64,000 nt of DNA from Sphingobacterium hungaricum. Lineage in GTDB: Bacteria; Bacteroidota; Bacteroidia; Sphingobacteriales; Sphingobacteriaceae. Below the pieces are notes generated by a model. The model saw only the letters and a program-made list of their open reading frames with translations. It was not told where the DNA came from and searched no databases. How positions within the stretch are numbered: the stretch's first letter is position 1; the number at the start of each line of letters is the position of its first letter. The position numbers and the translations under genes were made by a program. The stretch is taken from contig NZ_MU158698.1 of assembly GCF_015210005.1 (NCBI RefSeq), forward strand, positions 2,153,337 through 2,217,336, written 5' to 3'. Shown one piece after another: positions 18,582-26,770 of this stretch.

Positions 18582-19025
18582 ATGAAAAATCTATTATTAG
18601 CTATTCCCGTATTATTCGTTGCGTTATTCACTTCTTGTGAGAAAGAAAGCGTTGTCAGCGAAAATGAATTGCCTGCAACGGCTAAAACCTTCATCTCCAC
18701 AAATTTTCCTTCTGCAAAAGTTTTGCGCGTAGAGAAACAAACTACAGCTTCGAGCAACGGCACCGAATATTCTGTTGACTTGGACAACCGCGTTGAAATT
18801 GATTTCGACAAAAACGGAAATTGGACAGATGTTGACGGAGAAGATAATGTTTCATTGCCAACAGGCTTTATCTTACCGGTTATTGTTACCTACATCGAAA
18901 CTAATTACGCATCAACAACCATTAATGCTATCGAAAAAACAAGGGTAGGTTTTGAAGTTGATTTAGTGAATGGTTTGGATTTGGAATTCAACGCAAACGG
19001 TGAGTTTGTTCGCCTTGACCCATAA
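18582..19025 (+). CDS. PepSY-like lipoprotein 2 (PF11396 family)
   Basis: The 147-residue paralogue of the preceding protein has a lipoprotein signal (LFTSC, Cys19) instead of a plain signal peptide. It keeps both repeat units: VEIDFDKNGNWTDVDG and LDLEFNANGEFVRLDP. It may hold the same function at the membrane surface. Directly after its stop come a repeated AATTCAAAATTAAAAAG sequence and then the repeat island, so downstream transcription probably ends there. Confidence 0.82.
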   Translation: MKNLLLAIPVLFVALFTSCEKESVVSENELPATAKTFISTNFPSAKVLRVEKQTTASSNGTEYSVDLDNRVEIDFDKNGNWTDVDGEDNVSLPTGFILPVIVTYIETNYASTTINAIEKTRVGFEVDLVNGLDLEFNANGEFVRLDP

Positions 19026-19129
19026 TAAGCAATTCAAAATTAAAAAGTAAAAATTCAAAAAGATGTAAGTGCTTCGATTGGAAGCCCCCTAATCCATAGA
19101 GGAAGAACTTTTAGCTCGATACAATAAGA

Positions 19130-19323
19130 ATGAGGCTGTATCAAAAGTAAAATTGAAGTTGGCTTTACAAAATAAAATTTGGCCATCAGATTAAGGTGAC
19201 TGTTTACAAAGAAAAAACGGGCAATTTTCACATCGAAAATTGCCCGTTTTACTAACTTTAATCATTTGCTCAAAACTTAATTTGGCAAAAGATGTTCAAA
19301 ATTGATTTATGATACAGCCTCAT
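19130..19323. mobile_element. MITE-like non-autonomous element
   Basis: The element is about 194 bp. It is bounded by inverted repeats with TGAGGCTGTATCA at 19131-19143 and its exact complement at 19310-19322; weaker pairing continues inward. In the middle is a perfect 15-bp-arm hairpin (19214-19250) around ACGGGCAATTTT. It has no coding capacity. The termini resemble those of Bacteroidetes IS1182-type transposons that I recall (GAGGCTGTCTCA), so a parent transposon elsewhere in the genome probably mobilises it; that is inference. No clear target duplication is visible. Confidence 0.6.
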
Positions 19324-19416
19324 TTTTTTATCCCAAAAACTCACGCTGTTCGATAGCCTCCGCAGGGACACCCAGAATAGCACAACGGTTTTTTATTGTT
19401 GAATTTAAAATCTTCG

Positions 19417-19681
19417 CTGGCGCAAGGCTGTGACTTGTGCCTAAATAAAACACACGCGAAACGCGTGCGCTAGCAGAGGGAAATAACTTTGAAATTCGAG
19501 ATAGCAAAGATTGCTCCGTAGGAGCAAAATATTTGTAGAAAAGAAGGCGCAATAATATCAGCGTGCCGTAGGTACGCAACAATTTTTCTGATTTTGTTGC
19601 GTACCTACGGCACGCATATATATATATTGACAATTTCTACAAACATTTAGCCTCTAACGAGGCTTTAAAATAAAACCCCCA
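19417..19681. repeat. Composite palindromic repeat, copy A
   Basis: A unit of about 265 bp starts at CTGGCGCAAGGCTGTG and contains several small palindromes in order: CACGCGAAACGCGTG, TGCTCCGTAGGAGCA, an outer TTTGTAGAAA/TTTCTACAAA pair enclosing a perfect 22-bp-arm hairpin (19563-19584 with 19596-19617), and GCCTCTAACGAGGC. No real reading frame is present; the open frame over it is a product of the repeats. Copy B follows directly. Confidence 0.7.
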
Positions 19682-19951
19682 CTGGCGCAAGGCTATGACT
19701 TGTGCCTAGGAAAAAAAACACACGCGAAACGCGTGCGCTATCAGAGGGAAATAACTATGAAATTCGAGATATCAAAGATTGCTCCATAGGAGCAAAATAT
19801 TTGTAGAAAAGAATGCGCAATTATATTAGCGTGCCGTAGGTACGCAACATTTTTTTTTGATTGTGTTGCGTGCCGTAGGCACGCATTTAATTTATATTGA
19901 CGATTTCTACAAACATTCAGCCTCTAACGAGGCTTTAAAATAAAACCTCCG
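19682..19951. repeat. Composite palindromic repeat, copy B
   Basis: A tandem copy of unit A, with the same order of palindromes and a period of 265-270 bp. In the right arm of its long hairpin the central triplet reads GTGCCGTAGGCAC where copy A has GTACCTACGGCAC, so the small inner hairpin is effectively flipped. Confidence 0.7.
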
Positions 19952-20083
19952 CTTGCGCAAGTCTCTGACTTGTGCCTAAGTAAAAACACACGCGAAACGC
20001 GTGCGCTAGCCGGGCTAACAGAGGATTAACAGCCAGAACTGTTTTTTACTTTTGAATTTTTACTTTTTACTTTGAAAGGTTTT
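19952..20083. repeat. Composite palindromic repeat, partial copy C with flanking segment
   Basis: This copy holds only the first part of the unit (TTGCGCAAG, CACGCGAAACGCGTG, GTGCGCTAGC). It is followed by a segment with GATTAACAGCCAGAAC and TTTTACTTTTGAATTTTTAC. The same segment recurs after copy D at about 20875-20925. The two copies flank the orphan gene at 20067-20516 as long direct repeats; this one overlaps the 3' end of that gene. Confidence 0.6.
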
Positions 20084-20516
20084 TACACATGATTGAGTTT
20101 ACTTTTTTTAGAACGTCACTTGATGATAATTTAATTTTGCTCCAATAAATAATCACAGCATCAACACCTTTGCAATTTAATTCATCATTTTTATCCAATA
20201 CATAAAGTTCCCCTAAATCAAGGGGTATATTTTTATTAGATGCATTTTCTCTTATCATGTTGAAATAGTTTTTTTTCCCTCTATTTCCACTTAACATAAT
20301 TATTATCTTATCTAGAAAATCAAATTGAGCAACATTATCTTTAAAAATGTAATTTAAAATCTCAACCTCATACTTATTTAAGCTATCAGATTCATCTAGG
20401 CCAGTTTTAGGAAGATTGACTATCAAGCTATCTGGTAATCTTACGGATGTATTCGATTGAGAAAATAAATTAATGTTTGTTACAAAAAACAGCATCAACG
20501 TTAGATAAAGTTTCAT
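20067..20516 (-). CDS. Hypothetical exported protein (orphan in repeat island)
   Basis: The 149-residue protein has an N-terminal signal peptide (about residues 1-20, ending near LFSQS). The rest is mixed helix and strand, with Lys/Asn-rich codon use and two cysteines in the C-terminal half. I do not recognise the family. It runs opposite to the PepSY-like genes and sits between two direct copies of the palindromic-repeat segment, which suggests it arrived with, or was enclosed by, repeat duplication. It may be a recently acquired or decaying gene. Confidence 0.55.
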   Translation of the reverse strand: MKLYLTLMLFFVTNINLFSQSNTSVRLPDSLIVNLPKTGLDESDSLNKYEVEILNYIFKDNVAQFDFLDKIIIMLSGNRGKKNYFNMIRENASNKNIPLDLGELYVLDKNDELNCKGVDAVIIYWSKIKLSSSDVLKKVNSIMCKNLSK

Positions 20517-20634
20517 AAATCTTGATTTTTATAAAAATAGGGACTAATTCTTCTTCATAATTACAATTCTATCCTAAGATAAGATTTTTTTAAGTAGCTG
20601 TTTTAAATAGAACAGCCATTTATTATTTAAGCTT

Positions 20635-20933
20635 TTCGATAGCCTCCGAAGGGAGATATCGAACTATAGATAAACGGGATTTGCAATCCCGAATATATTT
20701 TAGCGGATTGCAAATCCGCTTTTATCATTGATTCTTGATGTCCCTTCGGAACATCAAGAATAGCGGAATATTTAGCCTCTAACGAGGCTTTAAAATAAAA
20801 CCCTCCACTGGCGCAAGGCTGTGACTTGTGCCTAGGAAAAAAGCACACGCGAAACGCGTGCGCTAGCATAGGATTAACAGCCAGAACGGTTTTTTACTTT
20901 TGAATTTTTACTTTTTACTTTAAAAAGTTTTTT
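20635..20933. repeat. Repeat block D between orphan gene and third PepSY-like gene
   Basis: It starts with TTCGATAGCCTCCGAAGGGA, as does the block at about 19347. It then contains palindromes around CGGGATTTGCAATCCCG, GCGGATTGCAAATCCGC and GATGTCCCTTCGGAACATC, and next the CTGGCGCAAGGCTGTG unit (20808) with CACGCGAAACGCGTG. It ends in the same TTTTACTTTTGAATTTTTAC segment as copy C. No gene is present in 20517-20958. Confidence 0.65.
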
Positions 20934-20958
20934 ACTTTTGAATTTAAAGATTATAAGT

Positions 20959-21465
20959 ATGAAAATTTTTGTAATAGCGTGTACACTCTTGGTTTTTGTT
21001 GGCTGTACATCATCCAATAAACCTGCTTCTACGACTACTGACGTTGCTTCGCAACAAGCTACAGCGCCGGCTTCCTCGGTAAATTCTCATGAGGAATCGA
21101 CTCAAGGTTTACCAGAAAAGGCAACTTCATTGGTTAAAGAACATTTTGGTGCGCAAGAAATTAAAACGGTTCAGAAATTTAATGCACCTCGCCCAAGCGG
21201 AACTTTGTATGAAGTGAAGTTAGCAGACCAGACTGAATTGGATTTTGATATCAATGGTGAATGGATTGAAATCGATGGACATCAAGATAATCCGATTTCC
21301 ATTTCTTACTTGAATCCTTCCATTCTAACTTATCTGACTACGAATTATCCTAATATTGGCGTTCTTACTGTCGAACGTACGCAGAAAGGATTTGAATTGG
21401 AGCTTGCTAACGATACAGATTTGTATTTTGATAGCAATGGCGTTTTCCAAAGAATGGAAAACTAA
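20959..21465 (+). CDS. PepSY-like lipoprotein 3 (PF11396 family)
   Basis: The third paralogue is about 168 residues from the ATG at 20959. It has a lipobox (VFVGCTSS, Cys16), a Ser/Thr/Ala-rich linker of some 35 residues, then the two PepSY-like units with TELDFDINGEWIEIDG and TDLYFDSNGVFQRMEN. A TTG start at 20938 is possible but would put extra residues before the signal. Unlike the first copy it has no TTCCTAA-type site upstream; the repeat island lies there instead, so it may have lost or changed its control. Confidence 0.8.
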   Translation: MKIFVIACTLLVFVGCTSSNKPASTTTDVASQQATAPASSVNSHEESTQGLPEKATSLVKEHFGAQEIKTVQKFNAPRPSGTLYEVKLADQTELDFDINGEWIEIDGHQDNPISISYLNPSILTYLTTNYPNIGVLTVERTQKGFELELANDTDLYFDSNGVFQRMEN

Positions 21466-21505
21466 AAACAAAAAAGCTGAATGTAAAAATTCAGCTTTTT
21501 TGTTT
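21466..21505. terminator. Bidirectional terminator
   Basis: A perfect 17-bp-arm hairpin (AAACAAAAAAGCTGAAT and its complement, 6-base loop) with A and T tracts on both sides lies between the convergent PepSY-like 3 and PolX/PHP genes. Confidence 0.85.
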
Positions 21506-21521
21506 CATCTATTTTAAGCGC

Positions 21522-23183
21522 TTATTTCTTTAAGTAAGCTTCAATTTCGCTTAAGCTCATTGCGTTTAGGCAATTCTCTTTTGTCAATCCACCTTTGCGG
21601 GCAACTTCAATTCCGAAATGCATGTCCCACAGTCCTTCCGTACGGTGCGCATCGGGATTGATGGAAAATAACACACCCTTGCTTACTGCATACCGATGCC
21701 AGCGCCAATCCATATCCAAGCGAAGCGGATTTGCATTGATTTCAATCACGACATTATTTTCTGCACAAGCGTCGATTACTTTTTTATAGTCAATTGGATA
21801 ACCTGCTCTGGATAGCAACAAGCGTCCAGTTGGGTGACCAAGAATAGTTGTGTAAGGATTTTCTATGGCTTTAATCAATCGTGCAGTTGCCTTTTCTTCA
21901 TCCATTTTCAGATTGCTGTGCACGGAACCCACCACAAAATCAAATTGGCTCAATAGCTCATCGGGATAATCCAAAGACCCATCAGATAAAATATCGGATT
22001 CTATGCCTTTTAAAATTTTAAATGGCGCGAGTTGTTGATTTAATTGGTCGATTTCTGTCCATTGCTGTTGAACGCGTTCTGAAGAAAGCCCATTCGCATA
22101 CACCGCCGTTTTGCTGTGGTCACAGATTCCAAAATACTGCAATTTCAATTCGTTTTTGCAATAGTTAGCCATCTCCGACAGGGTATGAACTCCATCGCTG
22201 TAGGTCGAATGGTTATGTAAAGAGCCTTTTAAATCATCAAAGCGAATCAGTTCTGGCAATTTATGTTCTTTGGCCAAACCTAACTCATCGAAACCCTCGC
22301 GAAGTTCAGGTTCGATATAATCAAGACCTAGATAAGCGTAGCATTCTTTTTCAGTCGGAAAATTTGGAATCGGGTTTTGGATTTTTTGCAACTGCTCGAT
22401 ATGTGCTTCAGAACCAGTTCTGAACAATAGGTCGGTGCCAAAGGAATGAGGTTCGGAAGGATAAACCTGAAAAGAAAAATTGTTTTCATCTTTAAACGAA
22501 ATAGAATTTTTAGTTTCCTCCAATTCCATTTCGTATTTCAGCTGAACTAACGCATTTTCTAATGCATCTCTACTGACATCGGCAATCAATTCAATCTGTT
22601 GCAAGACTTCTACTTTCCTTCTAAAATCTCCTGCAAAAGAAATTTGGGTTCCTGCCGGAAGCTGTTTAGTTAGAAACTCCAGCAAAGCATTCGCAGAAGG
22701 CAAAGCCCTCGCGTATAAAAACCAGCCTTCGCTTGCTGTCGCAAATTCAATTGCTTTTTTGATGTCCTCTTGAGTTTTATAGCCAAAACCTTTTGCGTCC
22801 TTCAATCGGTTTTCATTGCAGGCATAATACAATTCACCAACGGATTCAATATCCAAATCTTGCCATATTATCTTGATTTTCTTTGGCCCAAGGCCTTTGA
22901 TTTTCATCATCTCCTGAATGCCGATTGGCGTTTTCTCCAAAAGTTCGGTCAATTCAGGGAAAGTTCCAGTCAGCATAATCTGTTGAACCTTTTCAGCAGT
23001 ACTTTTGCCGATTCCAGGTTGCGCGCTCAATTCTTCGAAAGTCATATTCGCTATTGCGGAAGGAAGCTTTTCCAGTTTGAAACTAGCGCTGGCAATTCCT
23101 TTGACACGGAACGGATTTTCGTCGTAAAGTTCCATGAGCTGACTGCATAACTTAAATAACTTGGCGATTGCTTTATTGTCCAT
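21522..23183 (-). CDS. PolX/PHP-type protein with intact PHP domain and degenerate polymerase site
   Basis: About 553 residues. Helix-hairpin-helix units lie at the N terminus (AQPGIGKSTAEKV, MKIKGLGPKKIKII), a family X polymerase palm in the middle, and a C-terminal PHP domain with its metal ligands intact (LHNHSTYSDG, CDHSK, GSVHSN, GHPTGR, NPDAHR). In the palm, the catalytic DxD expected after GDFRRKVEVL reads QQIEL, and the third aspartate position reads FSFQV, so polymerase activity is probably lost. The PHP part could still act as exonuclease or phosphoesterase in base-excision-type repair. The start at 23183 is chosen over one six codons upstream by fit to the family. Confidence 0.85.
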   Translation of the reverse strand: MDNKAIAKLFKLCSQLMELYDENPFRVKGIASASFKLEKLPSAIANMTFEELSAQPGIGKSTAEKVQQIMLTGTFPELTELLEKTPIGIQEMMKIKGLGPKKIKIIWQDLDIESVGELYYACNENRLKDAKGFGYKTQEDIKKAIEFATASEGWFLYARALPSANALLEFLTKQLPAGTQISFAGDFRRKVEVLQQIELIADVSRDALENALVQLKYEMELEETKNSISFKDENNFSFQVYPSEPHSFGTDLLFRTGSEAHIEQLQKIQNPIPNFPTEKECYAYLGLDYIEPELREGFDELGLAKEHKLPELIRFDDLKGSLHNHSTYSDGVHTLSEMANYCKNELKLQYFGICDHSKTAVYANGLSSERVQQQWTEIDQLNQQLAPFKILKGIESDILSDGSLDYPDELLSQFDFVVGSVHSNLKMDEEKATARLIKAIENPYTTILGHPTGRLLLSRAGYPIDYKKVIDACAENNVVIEINANPLRLDMDWRWHRYAVSKGVLFSINPDAHRTEGLWDMHFGIEVARKGGLTKENCLNAMSLSEIEAYLKK

Positions 23184-23581
23184 AAGAAAAATTGTATTCA
23201 ATAAATTGAAGCGTAAAGTTACATAAATTGCTTAGCATTTACTTGCTCGATAGGGTTTGTGGTTGTAGAAAAGATAAGCTTATTGAAGGAAAATAGTACA
23301 ATAATTAGTAATTGCTGTCGAGAATTTTATTACTTGTTTGTGAATCATTTAGTAAATTTATGAATAGTTAAAAGTAAAGGTAAAATGTAAATATTTCCAA
23401 ATATGAAAATTTAGATTACGATGAAAAATACCTTTCATATGGTTGAAACTTCTTTAGAATATTATTTCGGCGATACCTCCAACAATTCTGTTGGTTTAAT
23501 TTCTAAATTAGTGTAAATTAAGTGAGTATTATAAAATATAAAGTCAATTGGAACTCTTTTTTTAAATTAAAATAATTTTTT
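23184..23581. other. Intergenic, AT-rich, one doubtful small frame
   Basis: It holds the polX promoter region and AT-rich DNA. A 31-codon frame at 23421-23516 starts with MKNTFHMVETSLEYYFGD; it has no recognisable family and may be chance or a gene remnant in front of the interrupted gene at 23582. Confidence 0.4.
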
Positions 23582-23839
23582 ATGCCAAAACTGAGGTGTG
23601 TTTGCGATTATATAATTCCATTAGGAGAAATACCAAATGCTAATCAATAAATGATGATTTCAGATGTAGAATTGGAAAACTATACTTCGTATACGGATGC
23701 AGAGCAATTTTACATGGATTTGTACAAGGAGATGAAAATAGTAGTACACTGCTCAAATTGTGGAAGATTGCATATTTTTTACGATGGTTTTGATAAAGCT
23801 CAGGTTATTTACAAGTTAGAAGTAGAAAATAATAGTTGA
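23582..23839 (+). pseudogene. Small Zn-ribbon-type protein gene with an in-frame TAA stop
   Basis: Reading from the ATG at 23582 gives MPKLRCVCDYIIPLGEIPNA, then AsnGln, a TAA at 23648-23650, and in the same frame the 62-residue stretch starting MMISDVELENY and containing CSNCGRLHIFY. The two halves together look like one protein of about 85 residues with CxC and CxxC pairs for zinc, of a type I recall as NPNQW-(L/M)-ISD in homologues; the stop would replace that tryptophan. Either the gene is inactivated, the stop is read through, or only the second half is made from the ATG next to the stop. Confidence 0.6.
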
Positions 23840-23883
23840 TTTGACATAGTGTAAAAGGTTTTGTCCATATCTTGAAAACACAA

Positions 23884-23910
23884 AAAAAGAGACCTTGTGA
23901 GTCTCTTTTT
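23884..23910. terminator. Terminator between the small gene and NDH-2
   Basis: Arms AAAAGAGAC and GTCTCTTTT enclose a 7-base loop, with A and T runs at both ends. It fits the end of the NDH-2 gene on the minus strand and can also stop plus-strand transcription. Confidence 0.75.
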
Positions 23911-23932
23911 GATGTATACTAATAAATGAAAA

Positions 23933-25243
23933 CTAATCTACTTCGGTAATCACTTTGTCCATAGGTTGCGGACGTTGGTATTTATTGATAATTAATCGAA
24001 TACCACTGTTTTTTGTCAAGAATTTTATTGACCAGTTGACAAACGTGACCACTCTGTTTCTGAATCCGAAGATGGAGACCAAATGGACAAACATCCAAGT
24101 CATCCAAGCCAAAAATCCATTCATATGGAAACTTTTTAAATCCACTACAGCTCTGTTACGGCCAACAGTTGCCATCGAACCTTTGTCGAAATATTCGAAA
24201 TCTTCGGATTCTTGAGCATTCATGTTGTTCATAATGTGCTGTGCAACATATTTTCCTTGCTGTTGCGCTGCTGGTGCAACACCTGGCAAACCACGAGGAT
24301 ATTTTTCGGTCATCATCGCTGCGACATCACCGATTGCATAGACATCCTGCATTCCGATTACTCGGCATTGGCCATCTGTCTGGATTCTGTTTCCGCGCTG
24401 AATAATTTCTTTATCCAATCCTTCTGGAAACTGCCCCATAACGCCAGCACCCCAAATAACTGTTTTAGTCGGAATACTTTCTCCGTTAGAAAGAGTAATC
24501 GTATTTCCGTCGTAATTGGTAACGGTTGTGTTTAAAACGATGTTGACACCCAATTCTTTTAGGTAACGTTCTGCATCGCGGGAAGATTTTTCAGAAAGAG
24601 CGCCCAACACTTTGCCCATCCCTTCAATCAGGTAGACATTCATTTCGTTGGAAGATAATTCTGGGTAATCTTTTTTCATCATGTGAAGCTGGATTTCAGC
24701 GATAGCGCCCGAAAGCTCTACACCTGTCGGCCCACCGCCAACCACAACGAAATTTAAATAACGTTCGCGGTCGCTCATGTTTTTGCGAAGCACGGCTTCT
24801 TCAAAGTTCTGCAACACGTAGCTTCGGATATTTTGAGCTTCCACAATATTCTTCATCGGTAGGGCATAACGTTCCACTTCTTTGTTTCCAAAGAAATTAG
24901 TCGTTGCTCCAGTCGCAATGATGAGGTAATCGTAGTCATAAGTGCCTACCGAAGTATGAACAAATTTATTTTCGTGGTCAATACGTTCAACCTCAGCCAT
25001 TCTAAAACGGAAATTCTGCTGAGACTTAAACATTTTGCGCAAAGGAAAAGCAATGGAATCGGAAGCTAAAGTGCCTGTGGCAACTTGATACAGTAAAGGT
25101 TGGAATGTATGGTAATTGTTTCGGTCAATCAATAAAACTTCGACATCTCTGTCTTTCAGTTTACGCGCTAATTCAACTCCTCCAAATCCTCCACCAATTA
25201 CGATAATTCTTTTGTAACTTCTTTCAGAACGATTTAATAACAT
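23933..25243 (-). CDS. ndh: Type II NADH dehydrogenase (NDH-2)
   Basis: A 436-residue flavoprotein that passes electrons from NADH to quinone without pumping protons, at the inner face of the membrane. The FAD motif is at the N terminus (RIIVIGGGFGGVELARKL), a second Rossmann motif for NADH follows (FVVVGGGPTGVELSGAI), and the FAD-binding VYAIGDVA motif is in the C-terminal half. A hydrophobic stretch near the C terminus (GFLAWMTWMFVHLVSIFGF) fits membrane attachment. It is transcribed alone from the 190-base gap upstream. Confidence 0.92.
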   Translation of the reverse strand: MLLNRSERSYKRIIVIGGGFGGVELARKLKDRDVEVLLIDRNNYHTFQPLLYQVATGTLASDSIAFPLRKMFKSQQNFRFRMAEVERIDHENKFVHTSVGTYDYDYLIIATGATTNFFGNKEVERYALPMKNIVEAQNIRSYVLQNFEEAVLRKNMSDRERYLNFVVVGGGPTGVELSGAIAEIQLHMMKKDYPELSSNEMNVYLIEGMGKVLGALSEKSSRDAERYLKELGVNIVLNTTVTNYDGNTITLSNGESIPTKTVIWGAGVMGQFPEGLDKEIIQRGNRIQTDGQCRVIGMQDVYAIGDVAAMMTEKYPRGLPGVAPAAQQQGKYVAQHIMNNMNAQESEDFEYFDKGSMATVGRNRAVVDLKSFHMNGFLAWMTWMFVHLVSIFGFRNRVVTFVNWSIKFLTKNSGIRLIINKYQRPQPMDKVITEVD

Positions 25244-25432
25244 GTGCTGTTTTTTTTATACTGCATTAATTAGTGCAAATATCCTAATTATAATCTATAT
25301 GTACTAACAAATAGTTAGTATTTTTTCTCTCCTGTTAAGTTATTTTGCATCTTAAAATATAGTTAAGTGTTTGTTTTTCAGTTGTTTATTTGTGTATTTC
25401 TGTTTGTGTACTTTTTACACTATAAAATTAAT

Positions 25433-25762
25433 TTATTGAAGACTTCCGCGAATTCTTACGGCGAGTCCATTATTTTCGTTTTTTAAGCGAATTTGGCAAG
25501 CCAAACGGCTGTCGTCTGTGACATCGGGCAAGGTATCTAACATATCCAATTCAATGTCTTCAGCTTCTGGAAGATTTTCGAATCCCGAAAGAACTTCCAC
25601 ATGACAAGTGGCGCATAAAGCCATTCCACCGCAGGTGGCCAAAATATCGTATTCTGATGCTTTCAATATTTCCATCAGGCTCAAATTCACATCCGTTGGC
25701 ACTTCAAATTCCTGCGTTTTTCCATCCCGGTCTTCGACCGATATTGTGATTATATTATCCAT
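25433..25762 (-). CDS. 2Fe-2S ferredoxin, adrenodoxin type
   Basis: The 109-residue protein has the cluster ligands in CGGMALCATCHVEV (Cys-x5-Cys-x2-Cys) and a fourth cysteine in SRLACQIRL. This spacing is the vertebrate/bacterial adrenodoxin-type pattern. It should carry single electrons from the reductase encoded directly upstream (2-base gap) to an oxygenase or desaturase. The acyl-ACP desaturase on the other side of the IS element is the best local candidate acceptor. Confidence 0.93.
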   Translation of the reverse strand: MDNIITISVEDRDGKTQEFEVPTDVNLSLMEILKASEYDILATCGGMALCATCHVEVLSGFENLPEAEDIELDMLDTLPDVTDDSRLACQIRLKNENNGLAVRIRGSLQ

Positions 25763-25764
25763 AT

Positions 25765-26769
25765 TTAAAAAGCGTTGACTCCATTGACTGTTGTGTATTT
25801 AAAACTGAGCTTCTGGTCAGGATACACATATTTAAACGCGCTTTGAACCATTAAAGCAGCCTCGTGGTAACCACATAAGATCAGTTTTAGTTTTCCCGGA
25901 TAGGTATTGATGTCGCCGATCGCAAAGATTCGTTCGACATTTGTAGAATAATCAAATGTATCCACTACAATCGCATTTTTGTCAATGTTCAATCCCCAAT
26001 CTGCGATAGGCCCTAATTTTGGGCTTAGCCCATACAAAGGAATAAAGTGTTCCGTGTCGATGACGACCGATTCTTTCTGTTTGTTTGTTAATTCGATTGC
26101 ATTCAAAGAACCATTTCCTTGCAAAGCAACTAAATTGTGGGAAAGCAACAAGTTAATCTTTCCGGCCTGAGCCAATTGATAGACTTTCTCTGCGGAATCA
26201 GGAGCGCCTCGAAAACTATCGCTTCGATGCACCAACGTGACCTCCTTCGCAATATCGGCTAAGAAAACCGTCCAATCTAATGCGGAATCGCCACCGCCAG
26301 CTAAAACAATTTTTTTGTCTCTAAAATGTTCTGGATTTTTGACCATGTAATGCACATGCGCTTTTTCGAATTGCTCTAAATTTGCTAATTCAGGTTTTCT
26401 AGGTTCAAAACATCCAAGACCACCTGCGATCACAACAACTTGACAATGAATTAAAGTCCCATCCGAACCGACAACATGAAAGGAGCCATCTTCTTGTTTT
26501 CTTAATTCCTCAACTCGTTCGCCCAGAGAAAATGTTGCGTGAAACGGAGCAATCTGTTCCATCTGATTAGTTATCAATTCCTGAGCTTTGACAGTAGGGT
26601 AGCCCGGGATGTCATAAATGGGTTTGTGAGGATAAATTTCAGAAAGCTGACCGCCGACTTGAGGGAGTACGTCGATTAGGTGGCATCTCATTTTTAATAA
26701 TCCTGCTTCAAAAACGGCAAATAAGCCAACTGGTCCTGCGCCTATAATGCATATATCTGTTGTGATCAT
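25765..26769 (-). CDS. Ferredoxin-NADP+ reductase, thioredoxin-reductase-like type
   Basis: A 334-residue flavoprotein with the FAD motif at the N terminus (DICIIGAGPVGLFAVFEAGL), the NADPH motif (KIVLAGGGDSALDW) and the C-terminal FAD motif (FAIGDINTYPGKLKLI). The CxxC of true thioredoxin reductases is absent, which places it with the TrxR-like FNRs. It should reduce the adjacent ferredoxin. It is the middle gene of a tight marR-fnr-fdx unit, with gaps of only 1-2 bases. Confidence 0.92.
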   Translation of the reverse strand: MITTDICIIGAGPVGLFAVFEAGLLKMRCHLIDVLPQVGGQLSEIYPHKPIYDIPGYPTVKAQELITNQMEQIAPFHATFSLGERVEELRKQEDGSFHVVGSDGTLIHCQVVVIAGGLGCFEPRKPELANLEQFEKAHVHYMVKNPEHFRDKKIVLAGGGDSALDWTVFLADIAKEVTLVHRSDSFRGAPDSAEKVYQLAQAGKINLLLSHNLVALQGNGSLNAIELTNKQKESVVIDTEHFIPLYGLSPKLGPIADWGLNIDKNAIVVDTFDYSTNVERIFAIGDINTYPGKLKLILCGYHEAALMVQSAFKYVYPDQKLSFKYTTVNGVNAF

Positions 26770-26770
26770 G

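Noticed and set aside
19328..19633. Open frame of about 100 codons on the minus strand in the repeat island
   Set aside because: It runs over repeated palindromes and would code for repeat-derived peptides; no start signal or family.
19417..20032. Tandem repeats as a CRISPR array
   Set aside because: The period is 265-270 bp with only two full copies, no short spacers and no cas genes.
20627..20869. 80-codon minus-strand frame near repeat block D
   Set aside because: It is made of palindromic repeat sequence and does not look coding.
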